The position numbers and the translations under genes are program-made. Below, piece after piece: positions 52,986-60,618 of a stretch of 64,000 nucleotides of DNA. Origin of the DNA: Kineothrix alysoides (GTDB lineage: Bacteria > Bacillota > Clostridia > Lachnospirales > Lachnospiraceae); assembly GCF_000732725.1 (NCBI RefSeq), contig NZ_JPNB01000001.1:2046001-2110000 (forward strand), written 5' to 3'. Positions within the stretch are counted from its first letter, which is position 1; each line of letters begins with the position of its first letter. The notes beneath the pieces are model-generated. The model ran no database searches and was not told the origin of the DNA. It was given only the letters and a program-made list of their open reading frames with translations.

Positions 52986-53405
52986 CTATCTGCCCTTATG
53001 TTTTTCTTTTTTCTTCTGCTGCTTTAACTCAAATAGCTTTTGCTTCTCCTCTTCCCGACGCTTGGCATGAACGTTCTTCTTCTCAGCTTTTTTCTGCTCC
53101 TGCCAGAGCTTCAGCGCTTGCTGGGATTTGGTCCCGTTTCCCACATCCGCAAGTTGTTTCTTCACTTCTCTTTGTCTTCTTTTGGGGTTCACATGGCCTT
53201 TAATCTTTGCCTGCGAATCGATGCTCGGACTAAATATGAGCTTATAATAGTTTTCCAATATAAACTGCCATATTTCATAATCCTTGGGTTCCGCCCCGAA
53301 TACGATTCTGCAAGCCGTATAGCTGCCGGCTTCCTCCCGTTCAAACAATCCTACCCAGAACGGTTCCTCAAAAAATACCTTTAGACTTCCTGTTGCTTTG
53401 TTCAT
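52986..53405 (-). CDS. yjdF: YjdF family protein
   Basis: A 139-residue protein of the YjdF family. The start, [42 protein letters not shown], and a basic lysine-rich tail ([22 protein letters not shown]) match. In Bacillus and relatives, yjdF is controlled by an azaaromatic-sensing riboswitch, which is seen just upstream here (about 53440-53520). The protein likely helps counter toxic heterocyclic aromatics, a role inferred from the family. Confidence 0.87.
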
Positions 53406-53439
53406 AAAACTTCCTCCTTTAACTGCAATATGAACAAAG

Positions 53440-53520
53440 AACGGACAACCAAGGAGGCAGGTTACTGAGGAATTATATCTGTCGATATATCGTTCCCGGC
53501 CGGACTACCAACCGACCTGT
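53440..53520 (-). ncRNA. yjdF riboswitch (azaaromatic-sensing)
   Basis: On the minus strand the segments ACAGGTCGGTTGGTAGTCCG, GCCGGGAACG, CCTCAGTAACCTG and CCTCCTTGGTTGTCCG match what I remember of the yjdF motif. The CCTCCTT segment is complementary to the AAGGAGG ribosome-binding site before the yjdF start, so ligand binding could free or mask it, giving translational control. Placed 35 bp before the ATG. It is a recognition from memory, not a covariance search. Confidence 0.78.
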
Positions 53521-53577
53521 GTTTTTATCTTTATATTTTTTATATTAGCTTTTCATCCTATGGCTGTCAAGCAATAC

Positions 53578-55053
53578 CTATCTCTTCCTCATTGCCTGCG
53601 CCGCAAACTTTCCGCTGGTTACTGCAAGGGGAAGACCGCCGTTTAACTGTAACCACTGGCTCGCTATGAATACATTGTCCAGACCCGCCGCTTTGTTTTT
53701 GGCATAAAGGCTTTTGTAGCCCTTCTGACCGAAAAAGCTCATGTATGCACCCTTATAGGCACCACACCAGCGTTCAAAGGTAATGGGAGAATAAGTCCCA
53801 AGAAGTACCAACCTCCCCTCGAGCGCAGGAAATTTTAAGATTATCTGCTTCATAACAGTATCGGCAATTCTCTGTTTCTCAGCCTCGTATCGATCGGAAT
53901 CTTCATATAGTTCCTTCCAGTATTCATAATCTCTCTCGTCCTGAAGGATATTGCACTGAATAACCCTCTTTTCCTTGGGAAAAAGGCTTTCATCATAATC
54001 ATAGAGCCTAATCGCCTGAAAAGTAAGCTTTTGCCTTCCTACCTCGAAGCTATCACAAGGAAACATTACCGATCCGCCTGGAACGCCGCAATCCTCAGCG
54101 CCGAGAATTCCGAAAGCCGCCTGAAAAGACGAAGTTACTGGGTACCCCTCCTTACAGCCATACATCTTTTTCAGCTTCTTATCCATATATTTTTTATCCA
54201 GCAAGCTGCCGAAGGTAACCGATGTATCCGCAGCGCTGATTATATAATCGCCTGCGGCCTGACTGCCATCATTAAACGTAACGGATACCGCCTTTTTTCC
54301 CTCGATATTGATTCCGGTAACAGGCATATTCTGATGAAGCTTTCCTCCCAGCGCTTGATACACTTTTGCCATCCGCTGCGCCATCTCTTTCGAGCCTCCC
54401 ATAGGAATTGCAGCTGTTTCCCCCGTAAAGAAAGCGTAGGAGCTTATGAGGGTGACTGCCATGAACTTTTCGTTATAATATCCCCCCATCATTTTCCGCA
54501 GGAAGGGATTCTTAAATCTTTGTGCCAGCTCGACAACCGTTTCTTTTCCATACTCCTTCATGACCCTGCCCATCTGCGGCATACTCATTCCAAATTTTAT
54601 AAACTCGATAAAGTTCATATCCGCAGGAGACTTTTCACAAGGTATTTTTAAACTCTCCGCAAGCTTCACACTATCGAAAAACTTATGTATTTCTACGCCG
54701 TCGTCCGGCGCCAACACGAGAAATTCCTTCCGCGCTTTCTCCAAATCAATCCAGAAATGAAGCTGTCTGCCTTCCATATCCAGCATATAAAAATATGGTT
54801 CTCTGTAAAACTTCGTACTTTCATCCAATGCACCCACGTTCTTCCAAATCTCCCAAAGTCCATCGCCCTTCCGGCATCCCGTAAGCCAATGAATGCAATT
54901 ATCGATGTGATAGCCCTTCCTGTTCCATCCGGTACATTCCCCGCCGACTTCCGGATTTTTTTCATAAATTTCTGTACGAAAACCGTTTTGCTGCGCGTAG
55001 ATTCCTGCTGATAAGCCAGCGATTCCACCACCTATAATGATTACTTTATTCAT
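53578..55053 (-). CDS. FAD-dependent oxidoreductase (phytoene desaturase/carotene isomerase-like)
   Basis: A 491-residue flavoprotein. The N-terminus KVIIIGGGIAGLSAGIYAQQNGFRTEIYEKNPEVGGECTGW has the GxGxxG dinucleotide loop and the following Glu, and GGSKEMAQRMAKVYQALGGKL plus the C-terminal LDNVFIASQWLQLNGGLPLAVTSGKFAAQAM (second FAD motif) fit the CrtI/NAD(P)-dependent amine oxidase-like family. The substrate is not known. It overlaps the TetR gene by four bases, so the regulator likely controls it. Confidence 0.85.
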   Translation of the reverse strand: MNKVIIIGGGIAGLSAGIYAQQNGFRTEIYEKNPEVGGECTGWNRKGYHIDNCIHWLTGCRKGDGLWEIWKNVGALDESTKFYREPYFYMLDMEGRQLHFWIDLEKARKEFLVLAPDDGVEIHKFFDSVKLAESLKIPCEKSPADMNFIEFIKFGMSMPQMGRVMKEYGKETVVELAQRFKNPFLRKMMGGYYNEKFMAVTLISSYAFFTGETAAIPMGGSKEMAQRMAKVYQALGGKLHQNMPVTGINIEGKKAVSVTFNDGSQAAGDYIISAADTSVTFGSLLDKKYMDKKLKKMYGCKEGYPVTSSFQAAFGILGAEDCGVPGGSVMFPCDSFEVGRQKLTFQAIRLYDYDESLFPKEKRVIQCNILQDERDYEYWKELYEDSDRYEAEKQRIADTVMKQIILKFPALEGRLVLLGTYSPITFERWCGAYKGAYMSFFGQKGYKSLYAKNKAAGLDNVFIASQWLQLNGGLPLAVTSGKFAAQAMRKR

Positions 55054-55646
55054 CCTTTACTCCTTATAACATCGATGAGCCATTCCGTCTCAGGCAAAGG
55101 CATATCAGGCGTAACCGCAAGCTGTTCCATAATTCCTTGCACGCTGCACCAAAAAGCCGCTGAAAGAGCATACGGATCACCATCACGAAAAACGCCCTCA
55201 GACTGCCCCATTCGGATTATTTCTGCCGATTGTTCCATCTGGTCCACTTCCATCGCAAGCGCTTTAATATGTGCAGGGACCCCGTCACTTCTGCGCGTCT
55301 GCGCCATGAGTACGAACAGCAGAAATACCCAGGGCTGTTGTGAGGAAAAGAGAAATAAGGCATCGAGAAACCCGGTAAAAAACTCCAGCGGATTCGAAAA
55401 TTCCATCTTCTGCGGCTCCTTCGTCCCCTCCACGCCCATTCTGATCAGCTCCTCATAAAGCTGCTCCTTTGATTCGAAATAATGAAACAGCAATCCTACG
55501 CTCATATCTGCCGCTCTGGCGATATCGTTTATCTTGGTTTCGGCATATCCGTTTTTTACGAACAGCTCCAGTGCCTTCCAAAGAATAAGCTGTCTGCGCT
55601 TTTCTTTTTGTTCATTTCTTGTTGTCAAACTCATCACTCTTTTCAT
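55050..55646 (-). CDS. TetR-family regulator of the flavoprotein gene
   Basis: A 198-residue regulator with DNA-binding helices RRQLILWKALELFVKNGYAETKINDIARAADMSVGLLFHYFESKEQLYEELI. The alternative start MSLTTRNEQ at 55634 is equally possible; neither has a strong ribosome-binding site. Its promoter region contains a 14-bp palindrome. It is cotranscribed with the FAD oxidoreductase. Confidence 0.87.
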   Translation of the reverse strand: MKRVMSLTTRNEQKEKRRQLILWKALELFVKNGYAETKINDIARAADMSVGLLFHYFESKEQLYEELIRMGVEGTKEPQKMEFSNPLEFFTGFLDALFLFSSQQPWVFLLFVLMAQTRRSDGVPAHIKALAMEVDQMEQSAEIIRMGQSEGVFRDGDPYALSAAFWCSVQGIMEQLAVTPDMPLPETEWLIDVIRSKG

Positions 55647-55661
55647 TGATTTTTAATTCAC

Positions 55662-55709
55662 TGAATTTAAATTCAACTAAATTTTATCTTATTCAATGAG
55701 ATTTGTCAA
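55662..55709 (-). promoter_or_regulatory. Promoter and palindrome of the TetR/oxidoreductase unit
   Basis: -35 TTGACA (55704-55709), a 17-bp spacer and -10 TAAAAT (55681-55686) on the minus strand. TGAATTTAAATTCA, a perfect 14-bp palindrome (55662-55675), lies just downstream of the -10 and is a likely operator. Confidence 0.65.
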
Positions 55710-55793
55710 GGTTCTTTATTCATAGATTCTTTATTCTTAATCATAGGTTTTTACTTGCAATTATGCCGCAGATAATCCGGTATCGGTATTCTC

Positions 55794-56558
55794 TTATAAT
55801 GCCAGCCCGCACTCGAAGGCCAGTGCCATATATTTCTCCACCCTGCTTAAATCCGGACAGAGCAGCCCTCTCGGCTCCCATTCCCGTGAGTCCAGATTGT
55901 CTTCACCATATAGAAACTGAACAAAGGGAATATTTCTAAATTCGGTTACGGCGGCAGCGGCAGCAAATTCCATTTCTACCGCAATACAGCCCTGTGCCTT
56001 TCTGTCAGCAATTGCCTTTCTCGTCTCACGGTAAATACCGTCCGTCGTCCATACTCTTCCCTTCACATAGGGATAACCGCATTTCTCCAAGCAGTCACAT
56101 ACTTTGTCAATCCCGGCTTTCCCTACTTTTACCTCCTCGGAAGAAGGCAGATAGTGATAGCTCGTTCCTTCATCCCGCACTGCCGAAACGGGAACTATTA
56201 TCCTGCCGTCCGCCGCCTCCTTATCTAAGATGCCGCAGCTCCCGAACAGTACAATTTTTTCTGCTCCCATCGCGATAACTTCTTCCAGTCCGCATGTGCA
56301 GGCAGGGGCTCCGACTCTGGATAGAAAAAAAGCAATTTCTTTTCCGCCGTACTTTATTTTATATATAGGAATGACTCCGTTGACAGAATAGAGGCTGGCG
56401 ATAACCTCTACTCCCTCCATTTCGGCAAACTTCTTAATCACTCCCTCTGAAAACGTAGATACACAGATTTCCGGAAATCCCTCCACTCCCTTTTGCCAGT
56501 CCTTCGGATTGAAAAAAGCCTCTTTTGTATCGTCAAAATCCTTAAATATTGTATTCAT
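55794..56558 (-). CDS. Nucleoside phosphorylase (PNP/UDP family)
   Basis: A 254-residue phosphorylase that splits nucleosides with phosphate. IPIYKIKYGGKEIAFFLSRVGAPACTCGLEEVIAMGAEKIVLFGSCGILD gives the family N-terminal strands and the G-x-G-I/L-x pattern, and GCIAVEMEFAAAAAVTEFRNIPFVQFLY carries the EME motif that holds the ribose. Which base is used is not clear. It overlaps the TetR gene upstream by four bases. Confidence 0.85.
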   Translation of the reverse strand: MNTIFKDFDDTKEAFFNPKDWQKGVEGFPEICVSTFSEGVIKKFAEMEGVEVIASLYSVNGVIPIYKIKYGGKEIAFFLSRVGAPACTCGLEEVIAMGAEKIVLFGSCGILDKEAADGRIIVPVSAVRDEGTSYHYLPSSEEVKVGKAGIDKVCDCLEKCGYPYVKGRVWTTDGIYRETRKAIADRKAQGCIAVEMEFAAAAAVTEFRNIPFVQFLYGEDNLDSREWEPRGLLCPDLSRVEKYMALAFECGLAL

Positions 56559-57124
56559 AGCAACATCTCCTTTATTTGTTTTACTATTCGCTCTGGTATA
56601 TTTTCATCTATGGGCATCATCTTACTATACATTCGAACTCCCTGATAAGAAAATACGATAACGTCATAGACAGCCTCTGCGTCCACCCGGCGAAATTCTC
56701 CGCGCTCCATACCATAGGCAATCAGCCTTTGCCACATCCTCTTGGAGGCACCATAGCGCATGAGTAAAGCGTTGTTTTCCCGTTTCTCTGCGGTATAATA
56801 CTCATAAATAGCGACACTAAGCGATGTCCCGCTGTCTTTCATCTCGCTTTTATAACGGGAAAGCACCTCCTCCAATATCCGGGTTGCCGGAACGCCATTT
56901 TCTATTCTGTCGGCAAATTCATCCTCTTGTTTTTGCATGAATTCGTTGATGATCTCCTCAAAAATCTCCTCTGTTCCCGGATAATGCCTGTATAAACCGC
57001 CTCTGCTTAGTTCTGCCTTCTCGCATATATCCTTCATCGTAACGGCTTTAAAGCCTTTTTCAGCAAAAAGACCGTAGGCGACTTTGCGTATGTGCTGCTT
57101 TGTCTCTTCTCCCTTTTTTCCCAT
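56555..57124 (-). CDS. TetR-family regulator of the phosphorylase gene
   Basis: A 189-residue regulator: TKQHIRKVAYGLFAEKGFKAVTMKDICEKAELSRGGLYRHYPGTEEIFEEII is its helix-turn-helix, followed by a helical ligand domain. It is the first gene of a two-gene unit with the phosphorylase. GGAGG lies upstream of the ATG. Two palindromes in its promoter point to autoregulation. Confidence 0.87.
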   Translation of the reverse strand: MGKKGEETKQHIRKVAYGLFAEKGFKAVTMKDICEKAELSRGGLYRHYPGTEEIFEEIINEFMQKQEDEFADRIENGVPATRILEEVLSRYKSEMKDSGTSLSVAIYEYYTAEKRENNALLMRYGASKRMWQRLIAYGMERGEFRRVDAEAVYDVIVFSYQGVRMYSKMMPIDENIPERIVKQIKEMLL

Positions 57125-57158
57125 GTTACCTCCGACGTTGTTTATGACAAATTATATT

Positions 57159-57211
57159 TGCGACACTATTGTCTCTTTTTATATTATGCGACATATGCGT
57201 CGCTTTGTCAA
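57159..57211 (-). promoter_or_regulatory. Promoter with two TetR-type palindromes
   Basis: On the minus strand -35 TTGACA (57206-57211), a 17-bp spacer and -10 CATAAT (57183-57188). Two sites share the pattern GxGAC-N6-GTCxC: GCGACGCATATGTCGCA (57187-57203) within the spacer, and GAGACAATAGTGTCGCA (57159-57175) downstream. Confidence 0.62.
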
Positions 57212-57415
57212 GCATAAACTTTGCATTTAAATTCACTCTGCGAAGCAGAAATCACCTCTTGAATCACATGCTTACGCTGCTTAACAAAAAGCGTTAAACT
57301 ATCGTATGAACAGTAACAGATATACTATTGTAAATAAGGTATCTCATTTTGTAACCAGGTAGGAATTTGTTGAAAAATAATCCTTCAGCAGATATGATAT
57401 ATACGGAGGAATGAA

Positions 57416-57862
57416 ATGAAACTGATCGTAAAAGAAAATCGTGAAAAAGAACTGACTGTAACAGTAGAATACCCGGAACAAAATAATCAGGTATTACGAA
57501 TTATCAATAAAATGAAATCCGAAGGAAAATTCTTGATAGGAAACGAAAGCGGACGCAGCTATAAAGTCCTAATACCAGAAATTTATTATATAGAAAGTAT
57601 AGATAAGCGTACTTTCGTTTATACCAAAGATGCGGTGTTCAGAACCGATAAGCGTCTCTATCAACTTGAAAAAGAACTGAAAGAATATAGCTTTGTCAAA
57701 GTAAGCAGAAATTGTCTGCTTAATGCAGGTGAGCTCACACATTTGGAAGCTCTGACGAACAGCCGGTTAGAAGCAAATCTTACCAATGGTGAAAAAATAA
57801 TTATATCGAGGACATATATTCCAGAAATAAAAAAAGTTGTTTTTAGGGGGGATTTGATATGA
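57416..57862 (+). CDS. LytTR-type DNA-binding regulator (second pair)
   Basis: A 148-residue protein without receiver domain. Its LytTR domain reads RSYKVLIPEIYYIESIDKRTFVYTKDAVFRTDKRLYQLEKELKEYSFVKVSRNCLLNAGELTHLEALTNSRLEANLTNGEKIIISRTYIPEIKK. It has the same layout as the protein at 47563-48000. It overlaps the DUF3021 gene by four bases. The three-gene unit (57416-59101) is visibly more AT-rich than its neighbours, which may mean recent transfer. Confidence 0.86.
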   Translation: MKLIVKENREKELTVTVEYPEQNNQVLRIINKMKSEGKFLIGNESGRSYKVLIPEIYYIESIDKRTFVYTKDAVFRTDKRLYQLEKELKEYSFVKVSRNCLLNAGELTHLEALTNSRLEANLTNGEKIIISRTYIPEIKKVVFRGDLI

Positions 57863-58269
57863 AAAAATATATACAAAGCTCATTGCTATTGTCATCGATA
57901 ATCATTATTGTTGTAACCTTTATATCCTTTTTGTGTTTTGACTATACGCAGGACATGAAATTTATTTTTCAAATCGTGCTCATAGCATTTCTCGGTATGG
58001 CTGTCCATTATGCTGTAGCTTATATTTTTTATGATAGCTTTCTTAAGGAACTTATATGTGAGTACGTTGTTATTGAAATAACCGTTCTTATTGTCGGATG
58101 CATTAACGGTTGGTTCATACGGTCGAATTGGTGGATGTCATTTATATATATTACACCGATTTTTCTATTGGCCTATCTATTAGGAATAACTCATATAAAA
58201 AAAGAAATTCTATCCATAAACAAAAAACTTACGGAGAAAACAGAGGTGCCCGATGAAGAAAATAAATGA
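57859..58269 (+). CDS. DUF3021-family membrane protein (second pair)
   Basis: A 136-residue protein with four hydrophobic segments (SSLLLSSIIIIVVTFISFLCF, FQIVLIAFLGMAVHYAVAYIF, YVVIEITVLIVGCIN, MSFIYITPIFLLAYLLG). DUF3021 members accompany LytTR regulators. It overlaps both neighbours (4 bp and 17 bp), so the three genes are one operon. Confidence 0.8.
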   Translation: MKKYIQSSLLLSSIIIIVVTFISFLCFDYTQDMKFIFQIVLIAFLGMAVHYAVAYIFYDSFLKELICEYVVIEITVLIVGCINGWFIRSNWWMSFIYITPIFLLAYLLGITHIKKEILSINKKLTEKTEVPDEENK

Positions 58270-59101
58270 TAGTGAAAGAAATATATATCCCTTTTTTATC
58301 ATAACTTTGTTATGGACATGGGGGATGGGCTTTTCTCCTGTCATACTGGGATTGCAAGGGACGCCGCTGGGGACCTTTTTGTTTTACTTCGGCGGCGGTG
58401 CTCCTTCTGTTGTTGGGCTTTTCTTCGTATTTTTTACCTATTCCAAAGAGAAGAGAAGAAATTATTTTTATAGATGCTTCAATTTTAAACAAATGGGACT
58501 TAAATGCTTATTCGCTTTGCTGCTGTTTTTTTCTATCATTGCAATAATAGGAATATTTATTGGTATTTCTTTTTTTCATTCTCCGATACCGGAAATGACA
58601 TTCATAAAAATGCTTATTAAAAGGCCATATATACTGCCGCTTATCATATTTATAAGCATTATTTCCGGCCCTCTGAACGAAGAATTCGGCTGGCGGGGCT
58701 TTGCTCTCGATATACTATTAAAAAAGTGGGGGTTTTGGAGTGCGTCTGCAATCTTAGGTTTCATTTGGGCCATTTGGCATTTGCCATGGTACTTTATGCC
58801 GGGGCAGGCACAATATGATTTATTGCAAAGATCATTATTCGATGCTTTCTTATTTATTCCATCCACCATGCTTTTCAGCTTTGTTGTAAGCTTCGTATAT
58901 ATCAAAACCAACCGAAGTGTGTTAGCCGGTGCAATTACTCATATGCTGAGCAACCTGATTACCAGTCAGCTTCTTGCACCCTGCACGGTTGAAATGAGTA
59001 CAGTCATCCGATATACAAGTATGTTTTTTTGTACAGTAATTATCGTTTATAGTATTGTTTCCAAAAACTTCAAAAAAGAGCTTGCCCAAATACAATTTTA
59101 A
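58253..59101 (+). CDS. CPBP-family intramembrane metalloprotease
   Basis: A 282-residue membrane protease of the CAAX/Abi (CPBP) family with seven or eight hydrophobic segments. The conserved motifs are GPLNEEFGWRGFALDILLKKW (EExxxR, catalytic Glu pair) near residue 140, FIWAIWHLPWYF (His ligand) near residue 163 and TNRSVLAGAITHMLSN (His) near residue 222. Such proteases cleave signal peptides or serve in peptide immunity and maturation. The ATG lies inside the DUF3021 gene. It converges with the radical SAM gene, only 75 bp away, so a role in the neighbouring peptide locus is possible but unproven. Confidence 0.85.
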   Translation: MKKINDSERNIYPFFIITLLWTWGMGFSPVILGLQGTPLGTFLFYFGGGAPSVVGLFFVFFTYSKEKRRNYFYRCFNFKQMGLKCLFALLLFFSIIAIIGIFIGISFFHSPIPEMTFIKMLIKRPYILPLIIFISIISGPLNEEFGWRGFALDILLKKWGFWSASAILGFIWAIWHLPWYFMPGQAQYDLLQRSLFDAFLFIPSTMLFSFVVSFVYIKTNRSVLAGAITHMLSNLITSQLLAPCTVEMSTVIRYTSMFFCTVIIVYSIVSKNFKKELAQIQF

Positions 59102-59129
59102 GAAGTTCTTTTAACCCTCTATTACATAA

Positions 59130-59172
59130 AAACTGCGAGAAGACCGGTGAACGCGTCTGTCTTCCCGCAGTT
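59130..59172. terminator. Bidirectional terminator between CPBP and radical SAM genes
   Basis: AACTGCG(A)GAAGAC and GTCTTCCCGCAGTT pair with one mismatch around a 14-base loop. Flanks are TTTACTTATTT on the plus side and TTTTTATG on the minus side. Both convergent genes end here. Confidence 0.7.
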
Positions 59173-59175
59173 TAC

Positions 59176-60603
59176 TTATTTATCGATACACTCCATCATC
59201 CTCAGATCTTCCATCAAATCCACATCCGCATACGAGGTGAACGCCACGGCTTTTCTCATTTTAACAAGTGCTTCCTCTTTGTTGCCAAGGCGGAAAACAG
59301 CAATTGCATATCCCCGAAGCGCATAAGCATCTTCTTCATTCATCGCGATTGCCTTTTTATTATCCTCTTTGCAAATTTCATAATTGCCGCACATGTACTC
59401 CGCGTATGCCTTTGCCTTTAATATCTGTGCATTCTTACTATCTAACTTTGCTGCCCTTCTCAGCGCGAACGCTGCCTCTGAAAAGACCTCCTGTTTTATC
59501 AAGCCTTCTCCTAACAGGAGCAGTTCCTTCGCATCTTCATAAGACGAATATTTCGCTTCTATCTTCTCCATTTCCAGATGATAGGCACAGTATTGATTTT
59601 CGGAATAAATATCTCCGTTCATCGTTAGTCTCGTATTGGGGCAGCCCCCCAGGCATTTGCTGCCATAGGAACAGGTTTTGCAGGAGCCCTCCAATTTATC
59701 TTTTGTAAAGTTCCTCCGCCATGAAAAAGCATTTTCATCTTCCCATATTTCCCTGAGCGGACGTTCCCGCAAGCTTCCTTCAATATATTCCCTGTTTCGA
59801 ATAGAGGTGCATCCCAGGATTTCTCCGTTATGTAATATTCCAAATCCCCTTATACCCGCATTACAGCCATCCCACATCGATACCATATCCGTCTCGTAAG
59901 AAATCTTTTTTACTTCCATTTCTTTCTTCGTATAGTAGCCGATGCAGTCTGCCGGGTAAATCTTGATCCTACCCTCTTTAGCCGTATCATAGCAAAAATC
60001 AATGATATCCTTTACCTGCTCCGGTTCGAGAAGCCAGTCCGGCCTCTCCTTCAGATTACCCATCGGCAAGCCTAACTGTACCTGCCATGTATCCACGCCC
60101 ATCCGTATCAGTTCTTCCTTCAGAGAGCTTAGAATATCCATATTCTGCTTCGTTATTGTCGTGACCGCGCCGGTCTTTATTTTCAGTTCCTTCAAATTCC
60201 CAAAGGCCTGCTCGGCGTGCTCAAATGCTCCCTTCATTCGAATCTTATCATGAATCTCTTTCGTTCCATCAATACTGATGGCAACCGTGCCTACTCCGCT
60301 TTCTTTTAGCGTACAAGCCATGTCCATATCCAAAAGCCATCCGTTAGTAATGATATTTACAGAGACACCCCGCTCCGATAAGCGCCTGATCAGTGAGGTA
60401 ATATCCTTTCTCGTAAGAGGCTCTCCTCCTGATAGTGTAACCCATTTCAGTCCCATGTCGGCAATCTGCCCGCAAACGTCCAACGCCTCGTCCGTATTCA
60501 ATTCGTCCGGCAGCGGATTCGTACAAGAAGACCCGCAATGTCCGCATCTCATGTTGCATCCCATCGTCACTTCCCATACACAGGTAATCGGTCGATAATC
60601 CAT
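59176..60603 (-). CDS. Radical SAM/SPASM peptide-modifying enzyme with C-terminal TPR region
   Basis: A 475-residue iron-sulfur enzyme. The [4Fe-4S] SAM-binding motif CNMRCGHC (Cys16, 20, 23) and the downstream GGEP (LSGGEPLTRKD) are intact. The SPASM region contains WDGCNAGIRGFGILHNGEILGCTS and CKTCSYGSKCLGGCPNTR then YCAYH, which would hold two auxiliary clusters. Residues about 360-475 are TPR-like (EAAFALRRAAKLDSKNAQ; ALRGYAIAVFRLGNKEEALVKMRKA) and may bind the substrate. SPASM enzymes install thioether or C-C crosslinks in ribosomal peptides. It starts 16 bp after the repeat-protein gene. The exact reaction is not inferable. Confidence 0.88.
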   Translation of the reverse strand: MDYRPITCVWEVTMGCNMRCGHCGSSCTNPLPDELNTDEALDVCGQIADMGLKWVTLSGGEPLTRKDITSLIRRLSERGVSVNIITNGWLLDMDMACTLKESGVGTVAISIDGTKEIHDKIRMKGAFEHAEQAFGNLKELKIKTGAVTTITKQNMDILSSLKEELIRMGVDTWQVQLGLPMGNLKERPDWLLEPEQVKDIIDFCYDTAKEGRIKIYPADCIGYYTKKEMEVKKISYETDMVSMWDGCNAGIRGFGILHNGEILGCTSIRNREYIEGSLRERPLREIWEDENAFSWRRNFTKDKLEGSCKTCSYGSKCLGGCPNTRLTMNGDIYSENQYCAYHLEMEKIEAKYSSYEDAKELLLLGEGLIKQEVFSEAAFALRRAAKLDSKNAQILKAKAYAEYMCGNYEICKEDNKKAIAMNEEDAYALRGYAIAVFRLGNKEEALVKMRKAVAFTSYADVDLMEDLRMMECIDK

Positions 60604-60618
60604 ATGTTCTCTTCCTCC

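Noticed and set aside
59176-60603. Anaerobic sulfatase-maturing enzyme
   Set aside because: It has SPASM cysteines and radical SAM motifs like that family, but no sulfatase is adjacent, the C-terminal TPR is not typical and a repeat peptide gene is directly upstream.
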